64,000 nucleotides of DNA from Acetobacter musti (GCF_011516835.1 NZ_WOTB01000002.1:62001-126000); one strand, 5' to 3'. Positions 30,140-40,518 are shown, numbered from the stretch's first letter. Made by a program: numbers and translations. Notes: generated by a model not told the origin, from the sequence alone.

Positions 30140-30297
30140 TCGCAGAGGGAGAGTCCGGCTGAGAAAGCCGGCGCCGAAGGAGCAACCGCCCCGGAATCTC
30201 TCAGGCTAACGGACCCTGTGACACTGGTTTCTGGAGAGTGGCGCATCAGGCGTCCGCCGACGGGATAGCGATCTCAGGCAAACGGACAGAAGGGGCA
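30140..30297 (+). ncRNA. tandem glycine riboswitch (gcvT motif)
   Basis: Two glycine aptamers in a row. The first (about 30145-30222) has GGGAGAGTCCGG, GCCGAAGGAGCAA and TCTCTCAGGCTAACGGACC; the second (about 30229-30290) has CTGGAGAGTGGCG, GCCGACGGGATAGCGA and ATCTCAGGCAAACGGACAG. A short linker joins them, as in cooperative glycine riboswitches. It lies about 80 bases before gcvT, and glycine binding is expected to turn on the cleavage-system genes. Confidence 0.93.
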
Positions 30298-30379
30298 CGA
30301 AACTGATTCTGGCGACGGCCAGGTCGGGGAGTGTGCCGATGTCTGTCTGTTCGCTGATTTTTCCTGCCGGAGCGCTGTC

Positions 30380-31513
30380 ATGAGCGACGATCTTCTCCAT
30401 ACCCCACTTTTTTCTCTCCATGAAGAACTCGGTGCCCGGATAGTGCCGTTCGCGGGCTACGCGATGCCGTTGCAGTATCCCGCCGGCATCATGGCCGAGC
30501 ATCTGCACACCCGCGAGCACGCTGGTCTGTTCGATGTGTCGCATATGGGACAGGTCCGGGTGCGGTCAGTGGACGGAGATATGCACCGGGCGGCTCTGGC
30601 GCTGGAGCGGCTGGTGCCCGTGGACGTGGCCGGTCTGAAACCGGGCCGGCAGCGCTACGCGTTCTTTACGAACGACCGGGGCGGTATTCTGGACGATCTG
30701 ATGATCGCCAATATGGGGGACTGGTTTCTGGTCGTCGTGAATGCAGCCTGCAAAGCGCAGGATATTGCGCTGATGGAAGCCGGGCTGCAGCCGGACTGTA
30801 TCGTGGAACCGCTGACGAACCGGGCGTTGCTGGCGTTGCAGGGACCAGAAGCAGAGACGGTCCTCGCGCGGTTCATGCCGGATGTGGCCTCTATGAAATT
30901 CATGGATGCACGGCAGGGCACGTTCGATGGTGTGCCGGTCTTTGTATCCCGCTCCGGCTATACCGGTGAGGACGGATTTGAAATCAGCATCCCGTCGGCG
31001 GAGGCAGAGCGCGTGGCACGGGCGCTTGTGGACCAGCCGGAAGTGATGCCGGTCGGCCTCGGAGCGCGGGACAGCCTGCGTCTTGAGGGCGGAATGTGCC
31101 TGTATGGCTCAGACCTTGACGATACGACCACGCCGGTTGAGGGCGCGCTGGAATGGGCCGTGCAGAAAGCGCGGCGCAAAGGCGGTGCACGGGAAGGCGG
31201 ATTCCCCGGAAGTGCCGTTGTGCTGGCGCAGTTTGAGAACGGGGCTTCCCGTCGCCGTGTCGGTCTTCTCCCGGAAGGCCGGGCACCCGTTCGCCACGGA
31301 GCGCCACTCTTCGCGCAGGCGGAAGGCGGGGCGCAGATCGGGGTTGTCACGTCAGGCGCGTTTGGTCCGCAGGCGAAAGCACCGGTAGCGATGGGCTATG
31401 TCGAAACGGCGTATGCGCCGGAAGGCACGAAGATTTTTGCAGAACTGCGCGGAAAGCGTGTGCCGGTGACAGTGGCGGCGATGCCGTTTGTGCCGGCGCG
31501 TTTTAAACGCTGA
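30380..31513 (+). CDS. gcvT: glycine cleavage system aminomethyltransferase (T protein)
   Basis: A 377-residue folate-dependent enzyme that takes the aminomethyl group from lipoylated H protein and forms methylene-tetrahydrofolate plus ammonia. Features: the N-terminal TPLFSLHEELGARIVPFAGY, MPLQYPAGIMAEHLHTREHA, FDVSHMGQVRV, FFTNDRGGILDDLM and SGYTGEDGFEISIPS, with a C-terminal barrel (APVAMGYVETAYAPEGTKI). First gene of the riboswitch-controlled gcvT-gcvH-gcvP unit. Confidence 0.95.
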   Translation: MSDDLLHTPLFSLHEELGARIVPFAGYAMPLQYPAGIMAEHLHTREHAGLFDVSHMGQVRVRSVDGDMHRAALALERLVPVDVAGLKPGRQRYAFFTNDRGGILDDLMIANMGDWFLVVVNAACKAQDIALMEAGLQPDCIVEPLTNRALLALQGPEAETVLARFMPDVASMKFMDARQGTFDGVPVFVSRSGYTGEDGFEISIPSAEAERVARALVDQPEVMPVGLGARDSLRLEGGMCLYGSDLDDTTTPVEGALEWAVQKARRKGGAREGGFPGSAVVLAQFENGASRRRVGLLPEGRAPVRHGAPLFAQAEGGAQIGVVTSGAFGPQAKAPVAMGYVETAYAPEGTKIFAELRGKRVPVTVAAMPFVPARFKR

Positions 31514-31608
31514 GCGAAGGAAACGGACCTCATCCGGTCACGATGCAGGGCTGTACTGTTTTTCAGGGTGAATGACCTGCCGGGCAGGTCCGGAACGGGA
31601 AGAAAACG

Positions 31609-31974
31609 ATGACGCTTTATTTCACAAAAGAGCATGAGTGGCTGCGCGTCGACGGCGATGTGGCGGTCGTCGGGATCACGAAGCATGCAGCGGAAGAGCT
31701 GGGTGAGATCGTGTTCTTCGAACTGAACACATCGGCTTCAGAAGTGAAGGCAGGAGACTCGATCGCTGTTGTTGAGTCAGTAAAAGCCGCCTCCGATGTT
31801 TACGCCCCGGTGGATGGCGTGGTGACGGAAGGCAACCCGAATCTCGCAGGTAATCCTGAACTGATCAGCAACGATCCGGAAGGCGAAGGCTGGATGCTGA
31901 AGCTGAAGCTGACGAATACGGCACAGCTTTCCGATCTGATGGATGACGCGGCGTATCACGCGCTGATCTCCTGA
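31609..31974 (+). CDS. gcvH: glycine cleavage system H protein
   Basis: A 121-residue lipoyl carrier that shuttles the aminomethyl group between P and T proteins. The lipoylated lysine is Lys59 in VVESVKAASDVYAPVDG. The start FTKEHEWLRVDGD and end GEGWMLKLKL are typical. Ninety-five bases follow gcvT; gcvP begins about 80 bases downstream. Confidence 0.96.
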   Translation: MTLYFTKEHEWLRVDGDVAVVGITKHAAEELGEIVFFELNTSASEVKAGDSIAVVESVKAASDVYAPVDGVVTEGNPNLAGNPELISNDPEGEGWMLKLKLTNTAQLSDLMDDAAYHALIS

Positions 31975-32055
31975 TCCGCAGGCATCTCCGCATACCCGCC
32001 TGGTAATGCCCGCCTCTTCGGCTCTGAAACTTCTTTGTCTCTACGGGGAAAGATC

Positions 32056-34932
32056 GTGACTGCGCAGACACACTGGTCCGGCCTGCAGACTCCTGCCCAG
32101 GCTTTTGCTTCCCGCCATATCGGCCCGCGTGAGGCGGAAATCGTGGCGATGCTGGACGCCCTTGGCCTGGAGAGCGAGGCGGAACTGCTGGATCAGACGG
32201 TGCCGCCTTCGATCCGTTCGAAAACGCCCGTCGGGATCGGTCCGGGCTGGTCCGAAGTTGAGGTGCTGAACCGGCTGAAGGCCATGGCGGACCGGAACCG
32301 CGTCATGACGTCGCTGATCGGGCAGGGATATTACGGCACGATTCTGCCGGGCGTGATCCAGCGGAACATTCTGGAAAACCCCGCGTGGTACACCGCCTAT
32401 ACGCCCTACCAGCCGGAGATCAGCCAGGGACGCCTCGAAGCGCTGCTGAATTTTCAGACTCTGGTGACGGAACTGACCGGGCTGGATATCGCCAACGCAT
32501 CCCTGCTGGATGAAGCGACCGCGGCGGCTGAGGCGATGGCGCTGGCGAAGCGGGTATCGAAGAGCCGGTCGGACGTGTTTTTTGTCGATGCGGACACACA
32601 TCCTCAGACACTCGCGGTCCTGCGGACACGGGCCGAGCCGGTCGGAATTGAGATTGTCACCGGTGATCCGTCGAAGGATCTCGATGCCGCGTCCGTGTTC
32701 GGCGCACTGTTCTCTTATCCGGGCAGTTCCGGAGAAATCCGCGATCCGCGATCCACGATTGAAGCCCTGCATGCGGCCGGCGCCATCGCGGTCATGGCAG
32801 CCGATCCGCTGGCGCTGGTGGTGCTGACATCACCGGGAGCGCTGGGTGCGGATATCGCCATCGGTTCCATGCAGCGTTTCGGCGTGCCGATGGGTTTTGG
32901 CGGCCCGCACGCCGCTTATATGGCCGTCCGGGATGCCTGGAAGCGCAGCATGCCGGGGCGTCTGGTTGGTGTGTCCGTCGACAGCGATGGCCAGCTGGCG
33001 TACCGGCTGGCGCTGCAGACACGCGAACAGCATATCCGGCGCGAGAAAGCGACATCGAATATCTGCACGGCGCAGGTTCTGCTGGCTGTGATCGCCAGCA
33101 TGTATGCCGTGTATCACGGTCCGGAAGGGCTGACGGCGATTGCCGCACGCGTGGCCGGGCTGACAGCGGCACTGGCGGCCGGACTGCGGAAACTGGGTGT
33201 GACGGTGGCCTCGGACTGCGTGTTCGATACGGTGACAGTAAAAGTTTCCGCTGACGTAGCCGCGCATGTTCATGCGCGGGCTATCGCGGCGGGAATGAAT
33301 TTCCGTCATGCCGGCGACGGGCTGATCGGGATCAGCCTCGATGAGACAACCACGCCGGCCGTGGTCGAAGCTGTGTGGCGGTGTTTCGATCCGGCCTGTT
33401 CATCCGAAGAGCTGGCGGCGCTGGTGAAGGGCCGTGCCGGTCTGGCGGATGCCGTGCCGGCCGGGCTGCGCCGTGAGGGTGCGTTCCTGAAACAGGACGT
33501 GTTCAGCACGCACCGTTCGGAGACGGACATGCTGCGCTACCTGCGGCGACTGGCGGATAAGGATCTGGCGCTGGACCGCTCGATGATCCCGCTCGGCTCC
33601 TGCACGATGAAACTGAACGCGACGGTCGAGATGGTGCCGATCACCTGGCCGGGATTCTGTGATCTGCATCCGTTTGCTCCGGCGGATCAGACGGAAGGCT
33701 ATGCCGAACTGTTCCGGGATCTGGAATCCTGGCTGTGCGCGATCAGCGGCTATGACGCCGTGTCGCTGCAGCCGAATTCGGGAGCGCAGGGCGAATATGC
33801 CGGGCTCCTGGCCATTCGCGGCTATCATCGGGCGCACGGACAGGAACAGCGGGATGTCTGCCTGATCCCCGCTTCGGCACACGGAACCAATCCGGCCTCG
33901 GCGCAGATGGCAGGAATGAAAGTCGTCGTCGTGCGCTGTGACGCGAGCGGCAACGTGGACATGGACGATCTGAAAGTGAAGATCGCAGCGCATGCGAACA
34001 CGCTGGCGGCGATCATGATCACCTATCCCTCAACACATGGCGTGTTTGAGGAGTCGGTGCGCGAGATCTGCGCGCTGGTTCATGAAGCGGGCGGCCAGGT
34101 CTATCTGGACGGCGCGAATATGAACGCGCAGGTAGGCATTGCGCGGCCCGGCAAATATGGCGCCGATGTCAGCCATTTCAATCTGCATAAAACCTTCTGC
34201 ATTCCGCATGGCGGCGGCGGACCTGGCATGGGACCGATCGGGGTCCGGTCGCATCTGGCGCCGTTCCTGCCCGGTCGTCCTGAACAGGGCGGCGTGGCCG
34301 CCGTATCTGCCGCCGCCTTCGGTTCGGCATCAATTCTGCCGATTTCCTGGGCCTATATCCGTCTGATGGGGGATGAGGGCCTGGTGCGGGCGACCACCAT
34401 GGCGATCCTCAACTCCAATTACATTGTATCCCGTCTGGAGGGAGCCTATCCGATCCTCTATCGCGGCGGAAAAGGACGGGTGGCGCATGAGTGCATCGTC
34501 GATCTGCGACCGATAAAGGATGCGACCGGCGTGACGGTGGATGATATCGCCAAACGTCTGGTGGATTTCGGCTTCCATGCACCAACAGTCAGCTTCCCGG
34601 TCGCGGGGACGTTCATGATCGAGCCGACCGAATCCGAAGGAAAGCGGGAACTGGACCGGTTCTGCGATGCGATGCTGGCGATCCGGACAGAAATTCAGCA
34701 GATCGAGGATGGAAAGGTAACAGCGGAAGCCTCCGCGCTGCGGCATGCGCCGCATACCGCGCGGGATCTGGCGGCAGCGGTATGGGAACGGACCTACTCA
34801 CGCGCTGAAGGCTGCTTCCCGCCGGGTGTCGCGCCTGATGTGAAATACTGGCCGCCGGTCGGGCGTATCGATAACGCATACGGGGACCGGAATCTTGTTT
34901 GCTCCTGTCCGGAAACGACATCTTACGAATAG
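32056..34932 (+). CDS. gcvP: glycine dehydrogenase (decarboxylating), P protein
   Basis: A 958-residue single-chain PLP enzyme that decarboxylates glycine and loads the aminomethyl group on GcvH. GTG 32056 follows GGGGAAAG and is preferred over TTG 32035. Marks: [20 protein letters not shown] at the N-terminus, [37 protein letters not shown] and the PLP lysine Lys712 in [19 protein letters not shown]. It contains both halves that are split into GcvPA and GcvPB in some bacteria. The third gene of the riboswitch unit; no lpd gene is seen here. Confidence 0.96.
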   Translation: MTAQTHWSGLQTPAQAFASRHIGPREAEIVAMLDALGLESEAELLDQTVPPSIRSKTPVGIGPGWSEVEVLNRLKAMADRNRVMTSLIGQGYYGTILPGVIQRNILENPAWYTAYTPYQPEISQGRLEALLNFQTLVTELTGLDIANASLLDEATAAAEAMALAKRVSKSRSDVFFVDADTHPQTLAVLRTRAEPVGIEIVTGDPSKDLDAASVFGALFSYPGSSGEIRDPRSTIEALHAAGAIAVMAADPLALVVLTSPGALGADIAIGSMQRFGVPMGFGGPHAAYMAVRDAWKRSMPGRLVGVSVDSDGQLAYRLALQTREQHIRREKATSNICTAQVLLAVIASMYAVYHGPEGLTAIAARVAGLTAALAAGLRKLGVTVASDCVFDTVTVKVSADVAAHVHARAIAAGMNFRHAGDGLIGISLDETTTPAVVEAVWRCFDPACSSEELAALVKGRAGLADAVPAGLRREGAFLKQDVFSTHRSETDMLRYLRRLADKDLALDRSMIPLGSCTMKLNATVEMVPITWPGFCDLHPFAPADQTEGYAELFRDLESWLCAISGYDAVSLQPNSGAQGEYAGLLAIRGYHRAHGQEQRDVCLIPASAHGTNPASAQMAGMKVVVVRCDASGNVDMDDLKVKIAAHANTLAAIMITYPSTHGVFEESVREICALVHEAGGQVYLDGANMNAQVGIARPGKYGADVSHFNLHKTFCIPHGGGGPGMGPIGVRSHLAPFLPGRPEQGGVAAVSAAAFGSASILPISWAYIRLMGDEGLVRATTMAILNSNYIVSRLEGAYPILYRGGKGRVAHECIVDLRPIKDATGVTVDDIAKRLVDFGFHAPTVSFPVAGTFMIEPTESEGKRELDRFCDAMLAIRTEIQQIEDGKVTAEASALRHAPHTARDLAAAVWERTYSRAEGCFPPGVAPDVKYWPPVGRIDNAYGDRNLVCSCPETTSYE

Positions 34933-35010
34933 CGTTACAGGCTTGCGGGACGAACAGCGTTTTGGCACTCCCGTGTCTGTCGCTGACGGATTTTGCAGGA
35001 TATGTAAACC

Positions 35011-35388
35011 ATGACGAAAGCGCCATCAGCGCTCGAAAGCCGGCTCGGAAGTCATGAAACACTGGGGCAGCGTATCCGGGCGCTGCGCCAGTATTCCGGG
35101 ATGACGCAGGCGGAACTGGCGCAGGCGGTAGGTCTCTCGCGCAGCGCGATCGCGCACTGGGAAACGGACCGGGACGGGCGGGTGCGGGAATATCTGCCCC
35201 GGCTCTCGGAACTGTTCGGTGTTCCCGTCGAGGTGTTTCTCAACGGAATGGCGTCTCAGGACGCGACAGTGGAACTGACGATCGACGAGGTCGATCTTCT
35301 GAAACTGTATCGTAGCCTGGATGTGGGTGAGCGGCTTGCGGTGCAGCGGTCAGTCGTTCGGCTTCTGGGACGGCGCAAGAAGGCATAG
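35011..35388 (+). CDS. XRE-family helix-turn-helix regulator
   Basis: A 125-residue DNA-binding protein. The N-terminal helix-turn-helix (LGQRIRALRQYSGMTQAELA then QAVGLSRSAIAHWETDRDG, about residues 17-56) is of Cro/C1 type. The remainder (LTIDEVDLLKLYRSLDVGER, QRSVVRLLGRRKKA) is a small helical and basic tail. It follows gcvP by 78 bases and is convergent with the glycosyltransferase fusion. No prophage genes surround it. The target is unknown. Confidence 0.85.
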   Translation: MTKAPSALESRLGSHETLGQRIRALRQYSGMTQAELAQAVGLSRSAIAHWETDRDGRVREYLPRLSELFGVPVEVFLNGMASQDATVELTIDEVDLLKLYRSLDVGERLAVQRSVVRLLGRRKKA

Positions 35389-35498
35389 GGCAGGCGGCAG
35401 AGGCGTCATCCGTGCCGATCAGAAACCGATATTTTCCCGGAAAATGACCCCTGCTGTTTTCTCGCAGCACGCTGCAGATACCTCAGCCGGGGAAGGAA

Positions 35499-38400
35499 TC
35501 ACAAGCGCTGCTGAGCCTCCCCGTGCAGATCAAGCCATGGATGCCTTTCTGTAACGAAGGCGACCACGCGGGCTCTGTGTTCACTGCGTTCGGTGACGCT
35601 GTTGGTCATGGACTGCTCATGCACTCTGTATTCCGCGACGATTTCCGGCAGATGCGCGGATCGCAGGCCCATTTCGGCAAGGGTGCACCACAGGTCGTAA
35701 TCTTCCCAGCCCATGATGTCGCGGCCGACATAATAACCGCCCGCGGCTGACCATGCCCATCTGGCGACCAGAGCCATGGCGTCAATATAATTGCCGCTGA
35801 CGAGCTGCAGCGGCCGGGCCGGCAGGGTGCCGACGATATCGCGCGCGCTGCTTCCGCCAAACTCACGCAGACAGGGGTAAACATAGGCGGTCAGAGGGTC
35901 CGCTGTACTAAAGAGAGCCTCGCAGGCGTCGGGAAGCAGGCGGTTATCCGCATCGAGAGAAAGGAACCATGGGGTTTCACTCGCTGAGATGGCAATATTA
36001 CGGGCGCCCCCAAGACCGGCATTCTCGCAGGAAGCAAGGACGAGAAGCCGGTTGAACCGTCCGGCGTGCCGGCTGGCCCAGTCAAGGATAGTGGTCACGG
36101 ACTGATCTGTTGACGCATCGTCCACGACGATCAGGTCGAGATTCGCAATAGTCTGGCTCCGGACGGATTCAAGCGCCTCGACGATGAGGGTTTCGTAATT
36201 ATGGGAGGTGATGATGACCGTCACCTCCGACTGTCTGCAGGTATCGTGTTCGAACAGAACTTTGTTGTCAGGAATTTCAGGCAGGCCCCGGCTCTGGTAA
36301 GTCCCGCGTCCCAGCCATGTTTCCGTTGCCCGCGCCGTGGCGCTCTCGCTGCCGAGCGAGGCAAGGGTGGTCTCCATCATCATCGCCTGGCGTTCAGGGC
36401 TGAAATTCCAGAGAACGGTATTGAGAGCATCGCGAGCCATGCGGGCGCGCAGGGGCGGGCTGTCGATCAGTGCCGTGAGATGACGCTCCCAGTCTTCCTG
36501 CGTGGCGGCGAGAAAGCCGGTAACACCATCGACAATACAATTGCGATAGGGCTCCGTAGGGGAAACTACCGACGGAACGCCGACGAGGGCAGCCTCGAGA
36601 AATTTTATCTCGCTTTTGGCTTCGCAATAAGCGTTGTCCGGCTGCAATGGGGCGATGGAGATATCGAACCGGACCAGTGCCTCGTACAGATCCTCAGGCG
36701 GAACTGTGTCTATCCATTCGATCTGCGTCATGACAGGAACGAGGCATGGGAATTCATCAGTAAGAAGGAGCGGGTGCTGGCTGTCTGCCGTCCGGAACAG
36801 GCACAGACGCAGTTCCGGTCGTGCGGCAAGCAGTTTTGCGAGAACATCCGCCACAACCGCGAAATCCTGCTGATGGGTCCGGGTGCCGGCGGCATAGCCG
36901 ATCCTGATGAGACGGTCAGGCTCTTCGGCATGTCTGATACGGACTGCGAGACGACTGCGGCGAAGCGTCGTGGCATCAAAGATGTTCGGAAGAGTAAAGG
37001 TCAGCGAGCGGAACCGGCGCATCTGCCTCGCGAGAAACTCCGTCGTCGCGATGCAGCCATCGCAACGATCCATCGTTTCGCGCATAGCGGCGTAAAGGGT
37101 GGCGACGCTTTCCTCTGTCGTCCCGGTTGTCCGGATGCCGTCAATGATCCGGGTTACCGCGAGGGACGGAATGAACATCAGATCGTCCAGGTCGAACAGA
37201 AGGACGGCTCCGCCTTCCTTCGCGAGGCGTATCAGAATGGAGACGTGACCGCTAAAAGCAACGCGCCAGAGAATGACAATGTCGGCCCATGTCAGGTCAT
37301 CCGGTGTGACGTGGGCACATTCGACGATGCGGGTGTGATGACCGGCGGCGGAACAGGCGGCGGCATTGCGAACGCACCGGTAAATCGCGCCCGGAGTTCC
37401 GGGTTCCCCGCTGATGAACAGTACGTTTCTGCGGAGCGGGCTCCATGGAAGGGGAACGGGCAGAAGAGGCTGTTCCGGGATCGTATCCGGGCCGGCCGGC
37501 GGAAGCTGAGGGGGAAGGGGACGTGGCATGATTGCCAGCAGAGAGGGAACATCGGGTGTTGGCGGGACAGACGGCACAAAATGCGGATGCCGCAGAGCGC
37601 TGGACAGGCGTTTGAAAAGACCTTTCCTGTCTTCAGGCAGAGTGCGGAGAGCATCAAGAGCTTCTGCCTGGCTGGCGAGATGATCCCGGAGCTGAGAAGT
37701 TTCAGCATTTTTATGGCTGACCTGCTCTGTCAGCCGATCCGCCCAGTCTGTCATATCGGCAATATAGGTCTGCGTAGCCGCAATATAGCTCCTCATGTCC
37801 AGGAGACAGCTCTGGGCGTCAGCGAGTCGTTGTCGTGCCGTATCGAGTTCGTCTGAAATTTCCTGTTGCAGCTGTTCAGCATCCTGTTTTTGTTGGGAGA
37901 GGCAGGCAGTGGCGCGTTCCTGCTGTGCGGCAAGAGCGAATCTTGTTTCAGAGAGAGTGAGCCGGGTCTCCCGATCCGCGGCCTTCTGTTCTTCATGACG
38001 GATGTCATCGCTGAGGAGACGGGCGAGATTGCTCCAGTGACTGCCGAGAAGAGCAAGCCGGGAGCGCAGCCGGGCCTGCGCTTCAGGGCAGAGCTTCTGT
38101 CCGTCCGCTCCCAGAAGAGGCGTCAGGGAAAGTGGGATTTTGCCGGGGATGATCAGACCAAGGCCCGCACCCTGAGGAAACAGACAGTGCGGAGTTCCGG
38201 CGCTGAGAGTTTGCCACAGGGCGCCTCCCATCTCCGTTTCCGTTCCGTGAATGACGAGCACGGCGTCAGACGTCAGCTGCAGTCCATGGTTATTCAGAAT
38301 TTCGGTTCTGGCCTCCGGACCGGCACTGGCGAGATCGCAGTGAATGAATCCAATGGCACCACTGCTCGGAGATAGCCGGAGTTGCTCACCCGGTCTGATT

Positions 38401-38645
38401 TTCTGGATTCGGGTGCCGAGATCGGATGAAGCAATAATCTGTTCAGCATAGGTAATAACGGAAGGAGAAGAGTCGATGAATACCGCGTCTCCCGGCCGGA
38501 GTGCCGTGAGAAGTATGCCGAGTAGTGGCAGATGGTTATACTGACACAGATCGGTATCAATACCTGGAGGCGGACTGAACGGCACGGTGAGTCTGGCGTC
38601 GGCCAGAAGAGAAAAGACGCAATTTTCAGCACTTTCTGCAGGCAT
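35499..38645 (-). CDS. multidomain glycosyltransferase (methyltransferase-like + coiled coil + GT4-like + GT2)
   Basis: A 1048-residue fusion. Residues about 30-190 resemble a degenerate class I methyltransferase (FIHCDLASAGPEAR, HCLFPQGAGLGLIIPG). Residues 215-330 are Gln/Glu-rich coiled coil. A proline-rich linker (345-390) leads to a GT-B/GT4-like domain to about 770 (FISGEPGTPGAIYRC, LLFDLDDLMF, GYAAGTRTHQQDF, SEIKFLEAALVGVPSVVSPT). Residues 808-1048 are a GT-A family 2 domain: VTVIITSHNY, VVDDAS with Asp842-843, SLDADNR and GWEDYDLW near 979. No membrane segment is seen. It likely adds at least two sugars to a surface protein or glycan. Divergent from the RTX-like gene. Confidence 0.82.
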   Translation of the reverse strand: MPAESAENCVFSLLADARLTVPFSPPPGIDTDLCQYNHLPLLGILLTALRPGDAVFIDSSPSVITYAEQIIASSDLGTRIQKIRPGEQLRLSPSSGAIGFIHCDLASAGPEARTEILNNHGLQLTSDAVLVIHGTETEMGGALWQTLSAGTPHCLFPQGAGLGLIIPGKIPLSLTPLLGADGQKLCPEAQARLRSRLALLGSHWSNLARLLSDDIRHEEQKAADRETRLTLSETRFALAAQQERATACLSQQKQDAEQLQQEISDELDTARQRLADAQSCLLDMRSYIAATQTYIADMTDWADRLTEQVSHKNAETSQLRDHLASQAEALDALRTLPEDRKGLFKRLSSALRHPHFVPSVPPTPDVPSLLAIMPRPLPPQLPPAGPDTIPEQPLLPVPLPWSPLRRNVLFISGEPGTPGAIYRCVRNAAACSAAGHHTRIVECAHVTPDDLTWADIVILWRVAFSGHVSILIRLAKEGGAVLLFDLDDLMFIPSLAVTRIIDGIRTTGTTEESVATLYAAMRETMDRCDGCIATTEFLARQMRRFRSLTFTLPNIFDATTLRRSRLAVRIRHAEEPDRLIRIGYAAGTRTHQQDFAVVADVLAKLLAARPELRLCLFRTADSQHPLLLTDEFPCLVPVMTQIEWIDTVPPEDLYEALVRFDISIAPLQPDNAYCEAKSEIKFLEAALVGVPSVVSPTEPYRNCIVDGVTGFLAATQEDWERHLTALIDSPPLRARMARDALNTVLWNFSPERQAMMMETTLASLGSESATARATETWLGRGTYQSRGLPEIPDNKVLFEHDTCRQSEVTVIITSHNYETLIVEALESVRSQTIANLDLIVVDDASTDQSVTTILDWASRHAGRFNRLLVLASCENAGLGGARNIAISASETPWFLSLDADNRLLPDACEALFSTADPLTAYVYPCLREFGGSSARDIVGTLPARPLQLVSGNYIDAMALVARWAWSAAGGYYVGRDIMGWEDYDLWCTLAEMGLRSAHLPEIVAEYRVHEQSMTNSVTERSEHRARVVAFVTERHPWLDLHGEAQQRL

Positions 38646-38934
38646 CAGGGCATCCGGACCGCTTGTTCGTTAAATCGATTTTAACGTGATGAGATGAATC
38701 TTTATGCCCAGATGGAGGTATGGTTGGAAAGGGCGGAGCGAAAGCGCGGGATGCGGATATGAATTAAGAACGCGGCCCCAAAGTCATGAGGCTGTAACGT
38801 TTTTTTTTTGTTTCACGACACCGGTTTTTGGTTGCCTGACTGCTTTCCTTTATCTACAACGATCATGAACTGAGTGCTGCCTGCGTGGATTGTTTCGTCT
38901 TATTTGCATGTGGGCGCAAAGAAGGAACTGAGGA
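38646..38934. promoter_or_regulatory. divergent intergenic region with T10 tract
   Basis: This 289-base gap must carry the promoters of the minus-strand glycosyltransferase and plus-strand surface protein gene. It has an imperfect palindrome GTTAAATCGATTTTAAC near 38668-38684 and a run of ten T after AACG near 38800. AAGGA lies 8 bases before the RTX-like start. No promoter boxes are certain. Confidence 0.4.
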
Positions 38935-40323
38935 ATGGCATTAATTACCGTTCAGGGAGCGTCTGCAGGAGCGACTGTTAATGTAACAGTCGACGGTGCA
39001 GCGACCGGCAATCTGGGGTCGCTGCTGCAGCAGTTCAGTACTAGTCTTACATCAGGAATCGCAGCGGGCACGATCGATGGGGAAGATCTCTCCACCGGCA
39101 AAACAAGCTTTGGTTCCAATACATCGGGCTATGGTGTGATCACCGCCGGCGGCTCATACAGCGTGTCGGGGAATGTCGGTGCGATCGTCTTTGGCGGTCC
39201 TGCTACCGCAGGTGTCGTGCCGAGTTCTCATGTGATTATCAATGCGAGCGGCGTGACCTCGTCCTTCGTGAGTGTTGAAGGCGGCACGACCGGCGGCGTT
39301 CAGTTCCAGGCAGGCGTGGGCGCGGGCGCGTTCGTCGCGGCCACAGGCGACAATGCCTATACAGGTGATCAGCTTTCTGGCGCAGGCAACTGGACGGTCA
39401 CGACCGGTGATGGTGACGATACGATCGTTGCGGGAACCGGGCAGAACACGATCAACGCCGGAACCGGTGACAACCTGATCGAGATCTCCAACGGCACCAA
39501 CTATGTGAAGTCGTACGGCAACGATACGATCTTCGGCGGTGACTGCAGCTTCGGTCAGCATGTGACCCTGTATGGCGGCAGCTCGTTCGTGACGCTGGGT
39601 GAGCAGTCCTATGTCAATGACGTGGCTGGTAACGACCAGATCACCGTTGGCGGCAGCTCGACGGTTATCGGTGGTGACAGCGACAGCATCTCGCTTAACG
39701 GTGGTGTCTCGTCGGTGATCGGCGGAACGTCGGATACCATCTCGGCCAGTGGTGACGCAGTCGTTTCCAGCTCTGACAATGCAACTGTCAGTGTTGACGG
39801 ATCGCTGACCTTCATTGGCGGCACAGGCAACTCGACCATTACAGCGGCTCAGAGCACGATCTTCGGTGCCGGTGGTCTGAACGCCGTGATCGCCGGGAGC
39901 GGTGACACCCTGTTTGTTGCCGGATCGGGCAGCGAAACGCTAAACGGCGCAAGCTCCGGCAGCCCGCTGCATGCATTCGGCAACAATGCTGGCACGACCG
40001 GTTCGCAGGTGTTCATCGGTGGCACAGCTGCTGATACGCTGGTTGCCGGTGTGGGCGATGCGACCATGACGGGTGGTTCGGGCGCAGCGAACGTCTTCGC
40101 TCTGCGTGACGGAATTGCCGGTGCGAACTACACCATCACCGACTTCAGTTCTGCTGCCGGTAACTTCGTTGCTCTGCTGGGTTACTCTCAGTCCGATCTG
40201 ACGAATGCGCTGTCCACCCAGACGACAACTGATGGCAATACGACGGTCAAGCTGGCTGATAACAGCACAATTACCTTCGATAATGTCAGCAGCCTGAATT
40301 CTTCCGACTTCCACCTCTGGTAA
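38935..40323 (+). CDS. degenerate-RTX, beta-repeat secreted surface protein
   Basis: A 462-residue protein rich in Gly, Ser, Thr, Asn and Val, with a single Cys and no Sec signal. From about residue 150 it carries irregular nonapeptide-like beta-roll repeats (GDGDDTIVAGTGQNTINAG, FIGGTAADTLVAGVGDATM), which resemble RTX repeats with many calcium ligands replaced. The C-terminal 75 residues (NVFALRDGIAGANYTITDF and NSSDFHLW at the very end) fit the RTX C-terminal domain and a type I secretion signal. It probably leaves the cell through an ABC exporter that is not in this window and coats the surface. The flanking glycosyltransferases suggest it is glycosylated. Confidence 0.75.
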   Translation: MALITVQGASAGATVNVTVDGAATGNLGSLLQQFSTSLTSGIAAGTIDGEDLSTGKTSFGSNTSGYGVITAGGSYSVSGNVGAIVFGGPATAGVVPSSHVIINASGVTSSFVSVEGGTTGGVQFQAGVGAGAFVAATGDNAYTGDQLSGAGNWTVTTGDGDDTIVAGTGQNTINAGTGDNLIEISNGTNYVKSYGNDTIFGGDCSFGQHVTLYGGSSFVTLGEQSYVNDVAGNDQITVGGSSTVIGGDSDSISLNGGVSSVIGGTSDTISASGDAVVSSSDNATVSVDGSLTFIGGTGNSTITAAQSTIFGAGGLNAVIAGSGDTLFVAGSGSETLNGASSGSPLHAFGNNAGTTGSQVFIGGTAADTLVAGVGDATMTGGSGAANVFALRDGIAGANYTITDFSSAAGNFVALLGYSQSDLTNALSTQTTTDGNTTVKLADNSTITFDNVSSLNSSDFHLW

Positions 40324-40345
40324 GATCGGAACTTTTCTGAGAAAG

Positions 40346-40377
40346 AAAACCGGGCGATATCGCCCGGTTTTTTTTTT
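40346..40377 (+). terminator. strong terminator after the surface protein gene
   Basis: AAAACCGGGCGAT and ATCGCCCGGTTTT form a perfect 13-base stem with no real loop, ending in a run of ten T, 23 bases after the stop codon. Strength suits a highly expressed gene. Confidence 0.95.
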
Positions 40378-40518
40378 GCCTTCCGCCGAAATGCGATCTG
40401 TATGACGTGGTGTGTGCATTAAGAATACTGTCGGTGACATTGTGTGCCCATCAGCAGACGATGGGAACACGGTGCTATGTGCTGCTCTCGCACATAACAG
40501 GGGACCAGAGGCCGGATT

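Noticed and set aside
35011-35388. Prophage repressor interpretation of the XRE protein
   Set aside because: No phage genes, integrase or divergent cro-like gene lie nearby.
36201-37856. 551-codon plus-strand open frame
   Set aside because: It is antisense to the 1048-residue glycosyltransferase, whose motifs are complete; the opposite-strand peptide is Arg/Gly-rich with no family signature.
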